64,000 nucleotides of DNA from Anaeromyxobacter dehalogenans 2CP-C (GCF_000013385.1 NC_007760.1:1799001-1863000); one strand, 5' to 3'; positions 45,092 through 57,132 are shown, counted from the first letter of the stretch. The notes: a model not told the origin generated them from the sequence alone. Made by a program: numbers and translations.

Positions 45092-45772
45092 ATGTCGCAG
45101 CCCAGGGAACGCCACCTCGTCCTCGCGCACCTGCGCGACGAGATCCGCCGCATCGAGCGCCGCCCGGCGCGGCGGGAGGGGTGCGTCCCGAGCGGCCTGG
45201 CGGAGGTGGACGCCGCGCTGCCGGGCGGCGGGTTCCCGCGCGGCGCGCTCTGCGAGCTCGCGGGCGGGCCCGCCAGCGGCAAGACGGCGGTCGCGCTCTC
45301 GCTGCTCGCCCGGCTCGGCCCGGAGGATCTGTCCGCGTGGGTGGACGTCCGGGGGGATCTCTACCCGCCCGCCGCGGCGGCGCGCGGGGTGGACCTCGCG
45401 CGGCTGCTGGTGGTGCGGCCCGGGTCGGGGACAGGGGCCGGGCCCGCGGCCCGGGACGGCGACGACGCCGCGCGCGCGCCGGCGGTCACGGCGTTGTGGG
45501 CGGCCGAGGCGCTGCTCGCCTCGGGCGCGTTCGCGGCGGTGGTGGTGGACGTGCCGGCGGCGAGGCTGGCGCACGGCGCGGACGCGATGGCGCGGCGGCT
45601 CCAGGCCGCGGCGGAGAAGGGCGGATCGGTGGGGCTGTGGCTCGCGCCGGCCCGCGCCGCGCTGCGGGTCCCCGCCGCGCTCCGGCTCGAGCTCTCGTCC
45701 GAGGGCGGGCGCGTGGTGGCCCGCCGGGCGGTGGGCGGCGCGGTGGCGGGGAGGGCGGGCCATGCCGCGTGA
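45092..45772 (+). CDS. imuA: ImuA, RecA/SulA-like protein of the mutagenesis cassette
   Basis: A 226-residue RecA-fold protein. It has LAEVDAALPGGGFPRGALCELAGG followed by a Walker A-like GPASGKTAVALSLLARL (about 58-75), then degenerate distal motifs. ImuA is the first of three proteins that carry out damage-induced mutagenesis in many bacteria lacking UmuDC. Its position directly before imuB (11-bp overlap) and dnaE2, behind a LexA-like site, supports the name more than similarity does. Confidence 0.88.
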   Translation: MSQPRERHLVLAHLRDEIRRIERRPARREGCVPSGLAEVDAALPGGGFPRGALCELAGGPASGKTAVALSLLARLGPEDLSAWVDVRGDLYPPAAAARGVDLARLLVVRPGSGTGAGPAARDGDDAARAPAVTALWAAEALLASGAFAAVVVDVPAARLAHGADAMARRLQAAAEKGGSVGLWLAPARAALRVPAALRLELSSEGGRVVARRAVGGAVAGRAGHAA

Positions 45773-47417
45773 GCCGGCCGCGCCGCGGGTGCTGGCGCTG
45801 CAGCTGCCCGATCTCCCGCTCCAGCGCGTCCTGCGCGGGCGCGAGCGCGCCGCCAGCGGGCGCGGGCTGGCGATCCTGGAGGACGGGCGGGTGGCGTGCT
45901 GCGACGCGGCGGCGCGCGCCGCCGGCGTGCGGGCCGGCCAGTCCGCGGCCGAGGCGCTCGCCGCCTGCGGCCGCCTGGAGACGGTGGTGCGGGACCCCGC
46001 CGCCGACCTCGTCGCGCTGCGGGCGCTCGCCGAGGTCCTGCTCGGGATCGCGCCCGCCGTCGAGGTGGCGGCGCCGGACGCGCTGCTGCTGGATGCGGGC
46101 GCCGCGCGCCTGCTCGCGGCCGGCGCCGGCGCGGTGCCGCCCGGCGGGGCGTTCGGGCCGGGCGAGGAGCGGCTGGCGCACCGGGCGGTGCAGGCCGCCG
46201 CGGACATGGGCTACGCCGCGCGCGCGGTGGTCGCGACCGGGCGCGGGCCGGCGGCGGCCCTGGCGCGGTACGGGCGGTTCGACGGCGCCGTCCACGGCGT
46301 CGCGCCCGGGGGCGCCGCGGCGGCGGCCGCGCTGGCGGGCCTTCCGCTGGCGGCGCTCGGCCTCGCGCCGGCGGTGGCCGGCCGGCTGGCCGCGGTGGGG
46401 GTGGCGGGCGCGGGCGCGCTCGCGCGGCTGCCGGAGGGGACGCTCGCGCACCGGTTCGGGCCGGAGGGCGTGCGCGCCGCGCGGCTGGCCCGCGGCGAGG
46501 ACGCGTCGCCGCTCGTGCCGCACGTTCCGGAGACGCTCCCCCAGGAGTCGCTGGAGCTGGAGGCGCCGGCGGAGGGCGCCGAGCCGCTGCTGTTCGGGCT
46601 GAAGCGGCTCGCCGACCGCGTGGCGGCGCGGCTGGCCGGGCGCGGCCTCGGGGCGACGCGCCTGCGCCTCGTGCTCGCGCTCGATCCGCGCGGCGAGGAG
46701 CGGATCCAGGTGCCGCTCTCGCAGCCCAGCGCGTCGGCGGCGCGCTGGCTCGTCCCGGTGAAGGAGCACCTCTTCACGCTCCGGCTGCCCGGCGCGGTGA
46801 CGGCGCTGCGGCTCGTGGCCGCCGAGGTGGCGCCGGTGGCCGCCGAGCAGCTCGCGTTCGGCGACCGGCCGGAGGCGGTCGCGGCGCTGGACGGCGTGCT
46901 GGCGCGCCTCGCGGTGCGGCTCGGGGACGGCGCGCTGTTCGCGGCCGAGCCGGTGGCGCGCTACCGCCCGGAGGGCGCCTACCGGCCGGTGCCGTTCCGG
47001 CGGCCGCGAGCGTCGCGCGGATCGGGGCAGGTCCCTTCGGCACGCGCGGGGCGCCCCTTCGACGCGCTCACGATGCACGGGGCTTCGAATCCGCTCGGGG
47101 TGAGCCCGTCGAGCCCCGAGCGTGGGATCGACGCGAGCGGGCAGGGCGAGGAAGGCGCGTTCCGGCCCACCCGGCTGCTCGCCGCGCCGGAGCAGGTGAT
47201 CGCCGAGGGCGAGGGCGGCCGGCTCACCGCGCTGCGGGTGGGCGGGCGCGATCGCGCGGTGCTCGCGCTGGACGGCCCGGAGCGCCTGCGCGGCGAGTGG
47301 TGGTCCGGCGGGTTCGACCGCGACTACTACCGCGTCCGGCTCGAGGGGCTCGGCGACTGCTGGGTGTACCGCGACGGCGCCGACGGCCGGCTGTGGCTGC
47401 ACGGGTTCTTCGACTGA
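45762..47417 (+). CDS. imuB: ImuB, inactive Y-family polymerase-like protein
   Basis: A 551-residue protein of the DinB/UmuC fold that links DnaE2 to the sliding clamp. The positions of the polymerase acidic residues are degenerate (LALQLPDLPLQR and LLLDAGAARLL in place of the DxD and DE sites), as known for ImuB. The little-finger region follows at about 270-400 and the C-terminus ends in DCWVYRDGADGRLWLHGFFD. A segment of about 45 residues at 425-470 is encoded by a palindromic repeat and interrupts the normal C-terminal part. Confidence 0.9.
   Translation: MPREPAAPRVLALQLPDLPLQRVLRGRERAASGRGLAILEDGRVACCDAAARAAGVRAGQSAAEALAACGRLETVVRDPAADLVALRALAEVLLGIAPAVEVAAPDALLLDAGAARLLAAGAGAVPPGGAFGPGEERLAHRAVQAAADMGYAARAVVATGRGPAAALARYGRFDGAVHGVAPGGAAAAAALAGLPLAALGLAPAVAGRLAAVGVAGAGALARLPEGTLAHRFGPEGVRAARLARGEDASPLVPHVPETLPQESLELEAPAEGAEPLLFGLKRLADRVAARLAGRGLGATRLRLVLALDPRGEERIQVPLSQPSASAARWLVPVKEHLFTLRLPGAVTALRLVAAEVAPVAAEQLAFGDRPEAVAALDGVLARLAVRLGDGALFAAEPVARYRPEGAYRPVPFRRPRASRGSGQVPSARAGRPFDALTMHGASNPLGVSPSSPERGIDASGQGEEGAFRPTRLLAAPEQVIAEGEGGRLTALRVGGRDRAVLALDGPERLRGEWWSGGFDRDYYRVRLEGLGDCWVYRDGADGRLWLHGFFD
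47040..47150 (+). repeat. Palindromic dispersed repeat inserted in frame in imuB
   Basis: A hairpin of GCTCGGGG (47093-47100) and CCCCGAGC (47114-47121) with a 13-bp loop lies in an unusual segment of imuB. Its core (GCTCGGGGTGAGC) resembles GCTCGGGATGAGC in the repeat after dnaE2 (around 51013-51026). The surrounding coding sequence reads as low-complexity SNPLGVSPSSPERGIDAS and does not look like ImuB family sequence. Limits are approximate. Confidence 0.6.
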
Positions 47418-47432
47418 TCGCCGAGGCGCGCC

Positions 47433-50400
47433 ATGTCCCACGCTCCCCGCTACGCCGAGCTCCGCTGCAAGTCCTGCTTCTCCTTCCTGGAGGGCGCGAG
47501 CCATCCCGAGGAGCTGGTGGGGCGCGCGGCCGAGCTCGGGCTCTCCGGGCTCGCCCTCGCCGACGTGAACGGGCTGTACGGCATCGTCCGCGCGCACGCC
47601 GAGGCGAAGCGCCAGGGGCTCCCGCTCATCGTGGGCGCGGAGCTGGTGGTGGCCGGGCTCGCGCCGGGGCGCCCGGCGCGGCTGGTGCTGCTCGCCCAGG
47701 ATCGCGAGGGCTACGCGGGGCTGTGCCGGCTGGTGACGCGGGCGCACTGCGGCGAGGGCTGGACCGGCGCGCCGCCGCGCCGCGAGCGGGACGCGGTCGC
47801 GGTGCCGTTCGAGGCGGTCGCGGCCGGCGCGCGGGGGCTGTTCGCGCTGTACCCCGGCGCCGACGGCGACGCGGTCGCGCGGCTGAAGGACGCGTTCGGC
47901 CGGCGGGCGGCGCTCGCGGTGGCGCGCCACCGGGTGGCCGGCGAGGAGGCGCGCGTGCTCGCGGCCCGCTCCGCGGGGCGGCGGCTCGGGGTGCCGGTGG
48001 CGGTGACGAACGACGTCCACACGCACGCGCGCGCCCGGCAGGTGCTGCAGGACGTGCTCACCTGCGTGCGCCACGGCACCACCGTGGACCGGGCCGGGCG
48101 GCGCCTGTTCCCGAACGCCGAGCGGACGCTGAAGGGGCCCGAGGAGCTGGCGCGGCTGTGGAGCGACTTCCCCGAGGGGCTCGCGGCCGCCGCCGACATC
48201 GCCGACCAGTGCCGGTTCCGCATGGAGGAGATCCGCGGCGAGCACCCGCTCCCGCCGGTGGTGGTCGAGCGCGGCGGGCTCGCCGGCGGCGTCGAGGTCG
48301 CCACCTCCAGCCCGGCACAGGCGGCGCGGGACGGCGCGCGCTCCACCACGCCCAGCCTGCGGCTCCGCGCCTCGCTCCCGGCGGAGCCGCCCGCCGCGCC
48401 CGCGCCCGAAGCTCCCGCTGCCGCCGCGGCCCCCGGCCTCGCCGCCTCCGCCGCCTCCGTCGCCGCGGACACGGGCGCGGATCGCGACGGGGCGCTCGCC
48501 GGGATGGCGCTGCTGCGCGAGCTGGTGCGCGAGGGCGCGCGGTGGCGCTACGGCGGCGAGCCGCCGGAGGACGTGGCCCGGCAGCTCGCCCGCGAGCTCG
48601 ACCTGGTCGAGTCGCTCGGGTACGCGAGCTACTTCCTCACGGTCTGGGACGTGGTCCGGTTCGCGCGCTCGCGCGGGATCCTCTGCCAGGGGCGCGGCAG
48701 CGCGGCCAACTCCGCGGTCTGCTACGTGCTCGGCATCACCTCCATCGACCCCGTGCGCATGGGGCTCCTGTTCGAGCGGTTCATCTCCGCCGAGCGCGGC
48801 GAGCCACCCGACATCGACGTGGACTTCGAGCACGAGCGCCGCGAGGAGGTGCTCCAGTACGTCTACCAGCGCTACGGCCGCGACCGCGCCGGGATGGTCT
48901 GCGAGGTGATCACCTACCGGGGCAAGTCGGCGCTCCGCGACGTGGGGAAGGCGCTCGGGCTCTCGCTCGGCCAGGTGGACCGGCTCGCGAAGCTGGTGGG
49001 CAGCTACGAGGACCTGGGCCAGGTGGGCCCGGAGCTCCTCGCGCAGGCCGGGCTCGACGCGGCGGACTCGGAGCGGGTGCGGATGACGCTCGCGCTCGCG
49101 CGAGAGCTGCAGGGCTTCCCGCGCCACCTCTCCATCCACGTGGGCGGCTTCGTCATCACGCGGCGGCCGCTCTGCGAGACGGTGCCCATCGAGCCCGCCG
49201 CCATGCCCGGCCGCACCATCGTCCAGTGGGACAAGGACGACCTCGCCGAGCTGGACCTGCTCAAGGTGGACCTGCTCGGCCTGGGCATGCTCACCGCGCT
49301 CTCCCGGGCGCTGGCGCTGCTCGCGCGCCACCGGCCGGCCCCTGCCTCGCCCACCCCGGTGCCGCACCCCGACGCGCTCGCCACCATCCCGGCCGAGGAT
49401 CCGGAGGTGTACGAGATGCTCGGGCGCGCCGACTCCATCGGCGTGTTCCAGGTGGAGTCGCGCGCGCAGATGTCGCTCGCCCCGCGGCTGCGCCCGCGCA
49501 ACTTCTACGATCTCGTCATCTCGGTCGCGATCATCCGGCCCGGGCCGATCCAGGGCGGCATGATCCACCCCTACCTGCGCCGCCGCGACGGCAAGGAGCA
49601 GGTCCGCTACCCGTACGCGCCGCTCGAGCCGGTGCTGGCCCGCACGCTCGGCGTCCCGCTGTTCCAGGAGCAGGCCATGCGCCTGGCGGTGATCGCCGCG
49701 GGGTTCACGCCGGGCGAGGCGGACGAGCTGCGCCGGGTGATGACGCACCGCCGCTCGCACGAGAAGCTCGCCGCCATGAAGGCCCGGCTGGTGGCGGGGA
49801 TGGCGGAGCGGGGCATCTCCGGCGCGGACGCGGAGGAGATCTTCAAGCAGCTGCTCGGGTTCGCCGGGTACGGCTTCCCGGAGTCGCACGCGGCCTCGTT
49901 CGCGCTGCTGGTCTACGCCTCGGCCTGGCTGAAGCGCTACCACCCGGCCGCGTTCGCCTGCGCGCTCCTGAACAGCCAGCCCATGGGGTTCTACGCGCCG
50001 CACACGCTGGTGGAGGACGCGAAGCGGCACGGCGTGGAGGTGCGCGGGGTGGACGTCGGCTGCAGCGGCTGGGAGAGCAGCCTGGAGGGCGCGGCGCCCG
50101 GGCGGCCCGCCGCGCCGGGCGAGGCGGCGGTGCTGCGCGTGGGGCTGCACGCCATCCGCGGCCTCCCGCGCGCGGTGGGCGAGGCCATCCTCGAGGCGCG
50201 GGCGGCCGGCCCGTTCGGCTCGGTGGCGGAGCTGGTCCGCCGCGCCCGGCTCTCCCGCGCCTGGCTGGTGCGGCTGGCCGAGGCGGGCGCGCTCGGGACG
50301 CTCGCGCCCGACCGCCGCGGCGCCGTCTGGCGCAGCCTGGCGGTGGAGGCGGACGGCGGCGACCTGTTCGCGGGCCTGGCGCCGCCGGAGCCCGAGGCGG

Positions 50401-50831
50401 CGCTCCCGGAGGCCTCCGCCGCCGACGAGGTCTCGGCCGACTTCACCACCACCGGCCTGTCGGTGCGCGGCCACCCCATGGCGCTGGTGCGACCCGGGCT
50501 GGGCGGCGACCGGATCCGCACCGCGCGCGAGCTGGGGCGGCTCCCGGATCGCGCGCCGGTCGAGGTGGCGGGGCTGGTCATCGTCCGGCAGCGGCCGGAG
50601 ACCGCCCGCGGCATCGTGTTCGTGAGCCTGGAGGACGAGACCGGGATCGCGAACCTGGTGGTGATGCCGGACGTGTACGAGCGCTTCCGGCCGGTGGTCC
50701 GCGGCGCGCCGTTCCTGCTGGCGCGCGGGCGGGTGGAGCGGAGCGGGAAGGTGGTGAACGTGCGGGTGGACTCGGTGGCCCCGCTCGCGCTCGCGCCCTC
50801 CATGGACGCGCGCGCCCGCGACTTCCACTGA
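47433..50831 (+). CDS. dnaE2: Error-prone DNA polymerase III alpha subunit DnaE2
   Basis: A 1132-residue C-family polymerase for translesion synthesis. The N-terminal PHP domain has lost the HxH metal ligands (ELRCKSCFSFLEGASHPEELV), as usual for DnaE2. The palm carries GRGSAANSAVCYVLGIT and PDIDVDFEHERREEV; the ending has FTTTGLSVRGHPM and an OB fold. An Ala/Pro-rich insertion at about 286-352 separates the PHP and palm parts. It follows imuB by 15 bp, completing imuA-imuB-dnaE2. DnaE1 must be elsewhere. Confidence 0.95.
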   Translation: MSHAPRYAELRCKSCFSFLEGASHPEELVGRAAELGLSGLALADVNGLYGIVRAHAEAKRQGLPLIVGAELVVAGLAPGRPARLVLLAQDREGYAGLCRLVTRAHCGEGWTGAPPRRERDAVAVPFEAVAAGARGLFALYPGADGDAVARLKDAFGRRAALAVARHRVAGEEARVLAARSAGRRLGVPVAVTNDVHTHARARQVLQDVLTCVRHGTTVDRAGRRLFPNAERTLKGPEELARLWSDFPEGLAAAADIADQCRFRMEEIRGEHPLPPVVVERGGLAGGVEVATSSPAQAARDGARSTTPSLRLRASLPAEPPAAPAPEAPAAAAAPGLAASAASVAADTGADRDGALAGMALLRELVREGARWRYGGEPPEDVARQLARELDLVESLGYASYFLTVWDVVRFARSRGILCQGRGSAANSAVCYVLGITSIDPVRMGLLFERFISAERGEPPDIDVDFEHERREEVLQYVYQRYGRDRAGMVCEVITYRGKSALRDVGKALGLSLGQVDRLAKLVGSYEDLGQVGPELLAQAGLDAADSERVRMTLALARELQGFPRHLSIHVGGFVITRRPLCETVPIEPAAMPGRTIVQWDKDDLAELDLLKVDLLGLGMLTALSRALALLARHRPAPASPTPVPHPDALATIPAEDPEVYEMLGRADSIGVFQVESRAQMSLAPRLRPRNFYDLVISVAIIRPGPIQGGMIHPYLRRRDGKEQVRYPYAPLEPVLARTLGVPLFQEQAMRLAVIAAGFTPGEADELRRVMTHRRSHEKLAAMKARLVAGMAERGISGADAEEIFKQLLGFAGYGFPESHAASFALLVYASAWLKRYHPAAFACALLNSQPMGFYAPHTLVEDAKRHGVEVRGVDVGCSGWESSLEGAAPGRPAAPGEAAVLRVGLHAIRGLPRAVGEAILEARAAGPFGSVAELVRRARLSRAWLVRLAEAGALGTLAPDRRGAVWRSLAVEADGGDLFAGLAPPEPEAALPEASAADEVSADFTTTGLSVRGHPMALVRPGLGGDRIRTARELGRLPDRAPVEVAGLVIVRQRPETARGIVFVSLEDETGIANLVVMPDVYERFRPVVRGAPFLLARGRVERSGKVVNVRVDSVAPLALAPSMDARARDFH

Positions 50832-50862
50832 CGACGCGTCCCGAGCCACGCGCAAAAGAGCA

Positions 50863-50890
50863 GCGCCCGGGACCCTGAGGTCCCGGGCGC
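50863..50890 (+). terminator. Terminator hairpin after dnaE2
   Basis: GCGCCCGGGACC (50863-50874), loop CTGA, GGTCCCGGGCGC (50879-50890): a perfect 12-bp stem 31 bp after the stop. No T-run follows. Confidence 0.65.
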
Positions 50891-50920
50891 CCCTCGACTC
50901 GGCGCGGCTGGGGCCGCGCC

Positions 50921-51030
50921 GCTCACCCTGAGCGTAGGACGGACCGAAGGTCCGTCCGGAGTCGAAGGGTCGGGATGAGCGTCCCTCGACTCCGCGCCGC
51001 TTCGCGGCGCTACGCTCGGGATGAGCGCGG
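50921..51030. repeat. Dispersed palindromic repeat cluster between dnaE2 and nrdJ
   Basis: Nested inverted repeats fill the gap: GGACGGACC-GAA-GGTCCGTCC (50937-50957), GGAGTCGAAGGG facing CCCTCGACTCC (50956-50993 region), and GCGCCGC-TTC-GCGGCGC (50995-51011 region), bounded by GCTCACCCTGAGCGTAGG on the left and CTACGCTCGGGATGAGC on the right. This is typical of dispersed intergenic REP-like elements. It lies between convergent genes. Confidence 0.7.
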
Positions 51031-51041
51031 TGGAGTGGGGC

Positions 51042-53819
<2,778 letters not shown>

Positions 53820-54114
53820 CGCTTTCCACCTCCCGCTCGAGACCGTCCCCCGGTCCGAGGCAAACACCTTCCCCATACGGGTGCCGATATCGGCGCCCGC
53901 TCAAGCCCTGTCCTCCGGCCGGCCCGCGTCAGTGAACCGGAGGTCTACCTAATCGCGATGGTCTGACATGAACGCCGGCTTCGCCCCCAAGCCGGCAGAA
54001 GGACTGATCATCCGTCGCACCCACCCCGCCGCCATCCCGCCCGTCCTCCCCGTCCCGCGCCCCCGCGGAACGAGAAGACATGCTAGCAATCGCCCGCCGA
54101 GTGTCAACGCCTGA
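53820..54114 (-). other. Long nrdJ leader region
   Basis: About 295 bp between the NrdR boxes and nrdJ contains no supported gene. It carries a second possible promoter on the minus strand (TTGACA at 54107-54102, 16-bp spacer, TAGCAT at 54085-54080), a GCCGGCTT...AAGCCGGC hairpin (53976-53995 region) and the palindrome GCCGATATCGGC (53883-53894). I do not see a convincing cobalamin riboswitch. Confidence 0.5.
53883..53897. repeat. Left copy of inverted GGCGCCGATATCG repeat
   Basis: CGATATCGGCGCC (53885-53897) is the reverse complement of GGCGCCGATATCG at 54209-54221. The two copies flank the divergent nrdJ/lepA promoter region at a distance of about 325 bp. The left copy also forms a perfect 12-bp palindrome (53883-53894). 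Confidence 0.6.
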
Positions 54115-54161
54115 CCACAACATATGGTGGGGTACATGTATATCAACACAAGATACGGATA
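54115..54161 (-). promoter_or_regulatory. Paired NrdR-like boxes over the nrdJ promoter
   Basis: CCACAACATATGGTGG (54115-54130) and ACACAAGATACGGATA (54146-54161) resemble the NrdR box consensus ACACWAWATMTWGTGT; the first matches 12 of 16, the second mainly in its left half. They are 31 bp apart start to start (15-bp gap), the usual NrdR spacing of three helix turns. A minus-strand promoter, TTGATA (54146-54141), 16-bp spacer, TATGTT (54124-54119), overlaps both. Confidence 0.65.
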
Positions 54162-54208
54162 TTTCTGAGCCGGTGTCCCAGTAGGGTGTCGAACGGTTGG
54201 TGAAGGGG

Positions 54209-54221
54209 GGCGCCGATATCG
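54209..54221. repeat. Right copy of inverted GGCGCCGATATCG repeat
   Basis: Exact 13-bp inverted match to 53885-53897, located 79 bp before lepA. A binding site pair or chance cannot be told apart from sequence alone. Confidence 0.5.
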
Positions 54222-54299
54222 CCCGGAAGCGGGACCGGCGGCGCGGGGACCGGCGCCGTGGTCCCCCCGGCGCCGCCGTGTTAAAAGCCTGCCGCCCCG

Positions 54300-56105
54300 A
54301 TGGCCGAAAAGAACTCACACATCCGCAACTTCTCCATCATCGCCCACATCGATCACGGGAAGTCCACGCTCGCCGATCGCCTCCTCGAGCACACCGGGAC
54401 GGTGACCAAGCGCGAGGCCCAGGCCCAGTTCCTCGACAACATGGAGCTGGAGCGGGAGCGCGGGATCACGATCAAGGCCCAGACCGTCCGCATGAAGTAC
54501 CGGGCGCAGGACGGCCGCGACTACGAGCTGAACCTCATCGACACCCCCGGGCACGTGGACTTCGCCTACGAGGTCTCGCGCTCCATGGCGGCCTGCGAGG
54601 GCGCCATCCTGGTGGTGGACGCGACGCAGGGCGTGGAGGCGCAGACGCTCGCGAACGTCTACCAGGCGCTCGACCACGACCTGGAGATCGTCCCGGTCAT
54701 CAACAAGATCGACCTCCCGTCCGCCGACGTGGAGGGCGTCCGCCAGGAGATCGAGGAGGTCATCGGCCTCGACGCGAAGGACGCGGTGCCCGCCTCGGCC
54801 AAGGAGGGCATCGGCATCGGCGAGATCCTCGAGCAGATCGTGCACCGGGTGCCGCCGCCGGAGGGCGATCCCGAGGCGCCGCTGAAGGCGATCGTGTTCG
54901 ACTCCTGGTACGACTCGTACCGCGGCGTGGTCATGCTGGTGCGGGTGTTCGAGGGCACCGTCCGCCCGAAGCAGAAGATCCGGCTCTGGTCGAACCGCAA
55001 GGAGTTCGAGGTCCAGGAGCTGGGGATCTTCGCGCCGTTCGCGAAGGCGGTCGGCGAGCTGCAGGCGGGCGAGGTGGGCGTCGTCGTGGCGAACGTGAAG
55101 GACGTGCACGACGCCAAGGTGGGCGACACCATCACCGACGCGGCCCGGCCCACCGAGGCGCCGTTCCCCGGCTTCAAGGTCGTGAAGCCGATGGTGTTCT
55201 CCGGCGTCTTCCCCATCGAGGCGGCCGACTACGAGCAGCTCCGCGACGCGCTGGAGAAGCTCTCGCTCAACGACTCGGCGTTCACCTACGAGCCGGAGAC
55301 CTCGCAGGCGCTCGGCTTCGGGTTCCGCTGCGGCTACCTCGGGCTGCTGCACATGGAGATCGTGCAGGAGCGGCTGGAGCGCGAGTACCAGCTCGCGCTC
55401 ATCACCACCGCGCCGTCGGTGGTGTACCGGGTGACCGACACCACCGGCGCGGTGGAGGAGATCGACAACCCGGCCAAGCTCCCGCCGGTGCAGAAGATCG
55501 CGAAGCTGGAGGAGCCGCACCTCACCTGCCACATCCACGCCCGCACCGAGGACGTGGGCGCCATCCTGAAGCTGTGCCAGGAGCGGCGGGGCCTGCAGCG
55601 CGACCTCAAGTACCTCGGCACCAAGCGCGTCCAGATCACCTACGACATCCCGCTCGCCGAGGTGGTGTTCGACTTCTTCGACAAGCTGAAGAGCGTCTCC
55701 CGCGGCTACGCGTCGCTCGACTACGAGCTGAAGGGGTACGAGGAGGCCGACCTCGTCAAGCTCGACATCCTCATCAACGGCGAGCCGGTGGACGCGCTCT
55801 CGGTCATCGTCCACCGCGAGCGCGCGTACCAGCGCGGGCGCGACCTCTGCCAGCGGCTGCGCGAGGTGATCCCGAAGCAGATGTACGAGGTGGCCATACA
55901 GGCGGCCATCGGCGCCAAGGTGATCGCCCGTGAGACGGTGAAGGCCTTCCGCAAGAACGTCCTCGCGAAGTGCTACGGTGGCGACATCTCGCGCAAGCGC
56001 AAGCTCCTCGAGAAGCAGAAGGAGGGCAAGAAGCGCATGAAGCAGGTGGGCTCCGTGGAGATCCCGCAGGAGGCGTTCCTCGCGGTCCTGAAGGTGGAGG
56101 AGTAG
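54300..56105 (+). CDS. lepA: Elongation factor 4 (LepA)
   Basis: A 601-residue translation GTPase that helps ribosome biogenesis or back-translocation. GTPase motifs: [13 protein letters not shown] (about 16-28), [16 protein letters not shown] and NKIDLPSAD; the LepA-specific C-terminal domain is present ([30 protein letters not shown]). The ATG at 54300 has no good ribosome site. It is the first gene of a run through lepB to carA and divergent from nrdJ. Confidence 0.97.
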   Translation: MAEKNSHIRNFSIIAHIDHGKSTLADRLLEHTGTVTKREAQAQFLDNMELERERGITIKAQTVRMKYRAQDGRDYELNLIDTPGHVDFAYEVSRSMAACEGAILVVDATQGVEAQTLANVYQALDHDLEIVPVINKIDLPSADVEGVRQEIEEVIGLDAKDAVPASAKEGIGIGEILEQIVHRVPPPEGDPEAPLKAIVFDSWYDSYRGVVMLVRVFEGTVRPKQKIRLWSNRKEFEVQELGIFAPFAKAVGELQAGEVGVVVANVKDVHDAKVGDTITDAARPTEAPFPGFKVVKPMVFSGVFPIEAADYEQLRDALEKLSLNDSAFTYEPETSQALGFGFRCGYLGLLHMEIVQERLEREYQLALITTAPSVVYRVTDTTGAVEEIDNPAKLPPVQKIAKLEEPHLTCHIHARTEDVGAILKLCQERRGLQRDLKYLGTKRVQITYDIPLAEVVFDFFDKLKSVSRGYASLDYELKGYEEADLVKLDILINGEPVDALSVIVHRERAYQRGRDLCQRLREVIPKQMYEVAIQAAIGAKVIARETVKAFRKNVLAKCYGGDISRKRKLLEKQKEGKKRMKQVGSVEIPQEAFLAVLKVEE

Positions 56106-56112
56106 GGCCGCC

Positions 56113-57132
56113 GTGGCGGACGCCGCCCGCCTCGCGCGCGCGCGCCGCGACGCGCTCCGCTTCGCGCGCGACGCCCGCCGGCTGGCCGCCCGGCACCGCC
56201 GTGCGCTCGGCGACGCGCGCGGCGCCGTGGACGCGGCCGCCGGCGAGGTGACCGCCGCGGCGCGGGGCGGCGAGCCGGAGGCGCTCTCGGCGGCGCTCCG
56301 CAGGCTGGACGCGCTCTGGGAGGAGCACCTCGCCGCCCGGGTGAAGCCCTGGTGGCGGGAGTACGCCGAGTCCATCGCGCTCGCGGTGGTGCTGGCGCTC
56401 CTGGTCCGCGCGTTCGTGCTCGACGCGTTCCGGATCCCGTCCGGCTCGATGGTCCCGACGCTGGTGGTCGGCGACTACATCTTCGTCTCCAAGGTCGCCT
56501 ACGCGGTGCGGCTCCCGTTCACGCACCTGCGCCTGGTCGAGACCGGCGCGCCGCGGCGCGGCGACGTCATCGTGTTCGAGAACCCGCGCGACCCGACCAG
56601 CGACTACGTGAAGCGGGTGGTGGGTATCCCGGGCGACGTCATCGAGATCCGGGAGCAGGTCCTCCACGTGAACGGCGTGCCGCAGCCGCGCGCGCCGGCC
56701 GGCGACTACGCCTACGCCGAGCGGAGCCCGTCCACCGGCGAGCCGCTCGCCGAGAGCTGCCGCCGCTACCGCGAGGCGCTCGCCAAGGGGCCCATCCTCC
56801 CGCCCCGGGGCGATCTCCCCGGCGACGCCGAGACGAGCTGGCAGGCGGCCGCCGCCGACGGGGTGGCGAGCTACGACGTCCTCCAGTGCCGGCGGGCGCG
56901 GCTCGCCTCGCGCGAGGGGCCGTTCGAGGTGGTCCGGCCCGGGCACGTGTTCGTGATGGGGGACAACCGCGATCTCTCGGCCGACAGCCGGGGGATGGGC
57001 GGGTGGCAGGTCCCCGTCGGCCACATCCGCGGCCGCGCCGCGCTGGTCTTCTGGAGCTGGGGGGATGGGGGCCTGTGGCCGCGGGGCGCAGGCGGGCTCC
57101 GGCTCGACCGGCTTTTCAAACCCATCGACTAG
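56113..57132 (+). CDS. lepB: Signal peptidase I
   Basis: A 339-residue membrane peptidase that removes signal peptides. A charged N-terminal extension of about 80 residues precedes the membrane helix (SIALAVVLALLVRAFVL) and the catalytic serine 112 in IPSGSMVPTL; the general base is lysine 167 in DYVKRVVGIPGDVIE, and the last box is GDNRDLSADSRGMG. An insertion of about 75 residues lies between the last two boxes. GTG start, 7 bp after lepA; lepA-lepB is a common pair. Confidence 0.94.
   Translation: MADAARLARARRDALRFARDARRLAARHRRALGDARGAVDAAAGEVTAAARGGEPEALSAALRRLDALWEEHLAARVKPWWREYAESIALAVVLALLVRAFVLDAFRIPSGSMVPTLVVGDYIFVSKVAYAVRLPFTHLRLVETGAPRRGDVIVFENPRDPTSDYVKRVVGIPGDVIEIREQVLHVNGVPQPRAPAGDYAYAERSPSTGEPLAESCRRYREALAKGPILPPRGDLPGDAETSWQAAAADGVASYDVLQCRRARLASREGPFEVVRPGHVFVMGDNRDLSADSRGMGGWQVPVGHIRGRAALVFWSWGDGGLWPRGAGGLRLDRLFKPID

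Noticed and set aside
45486-50855. A 1789-codon open frame on the minus strand
   Set aside because: It lies opposite imuA-imuB-dnaE2, is made of Arg/His/Ala/Glu-rich nonsense without any motif, and results from high GC suppressing stop codons.
53820-54114. Cobalamin riboswitch ahead of B12-dependent nrdJ
   Set aside because: I could not find the B12-box core in the right form; only loose matches (CACTGAC, GGGGAAGGT). A covariance-model scan would settle it.
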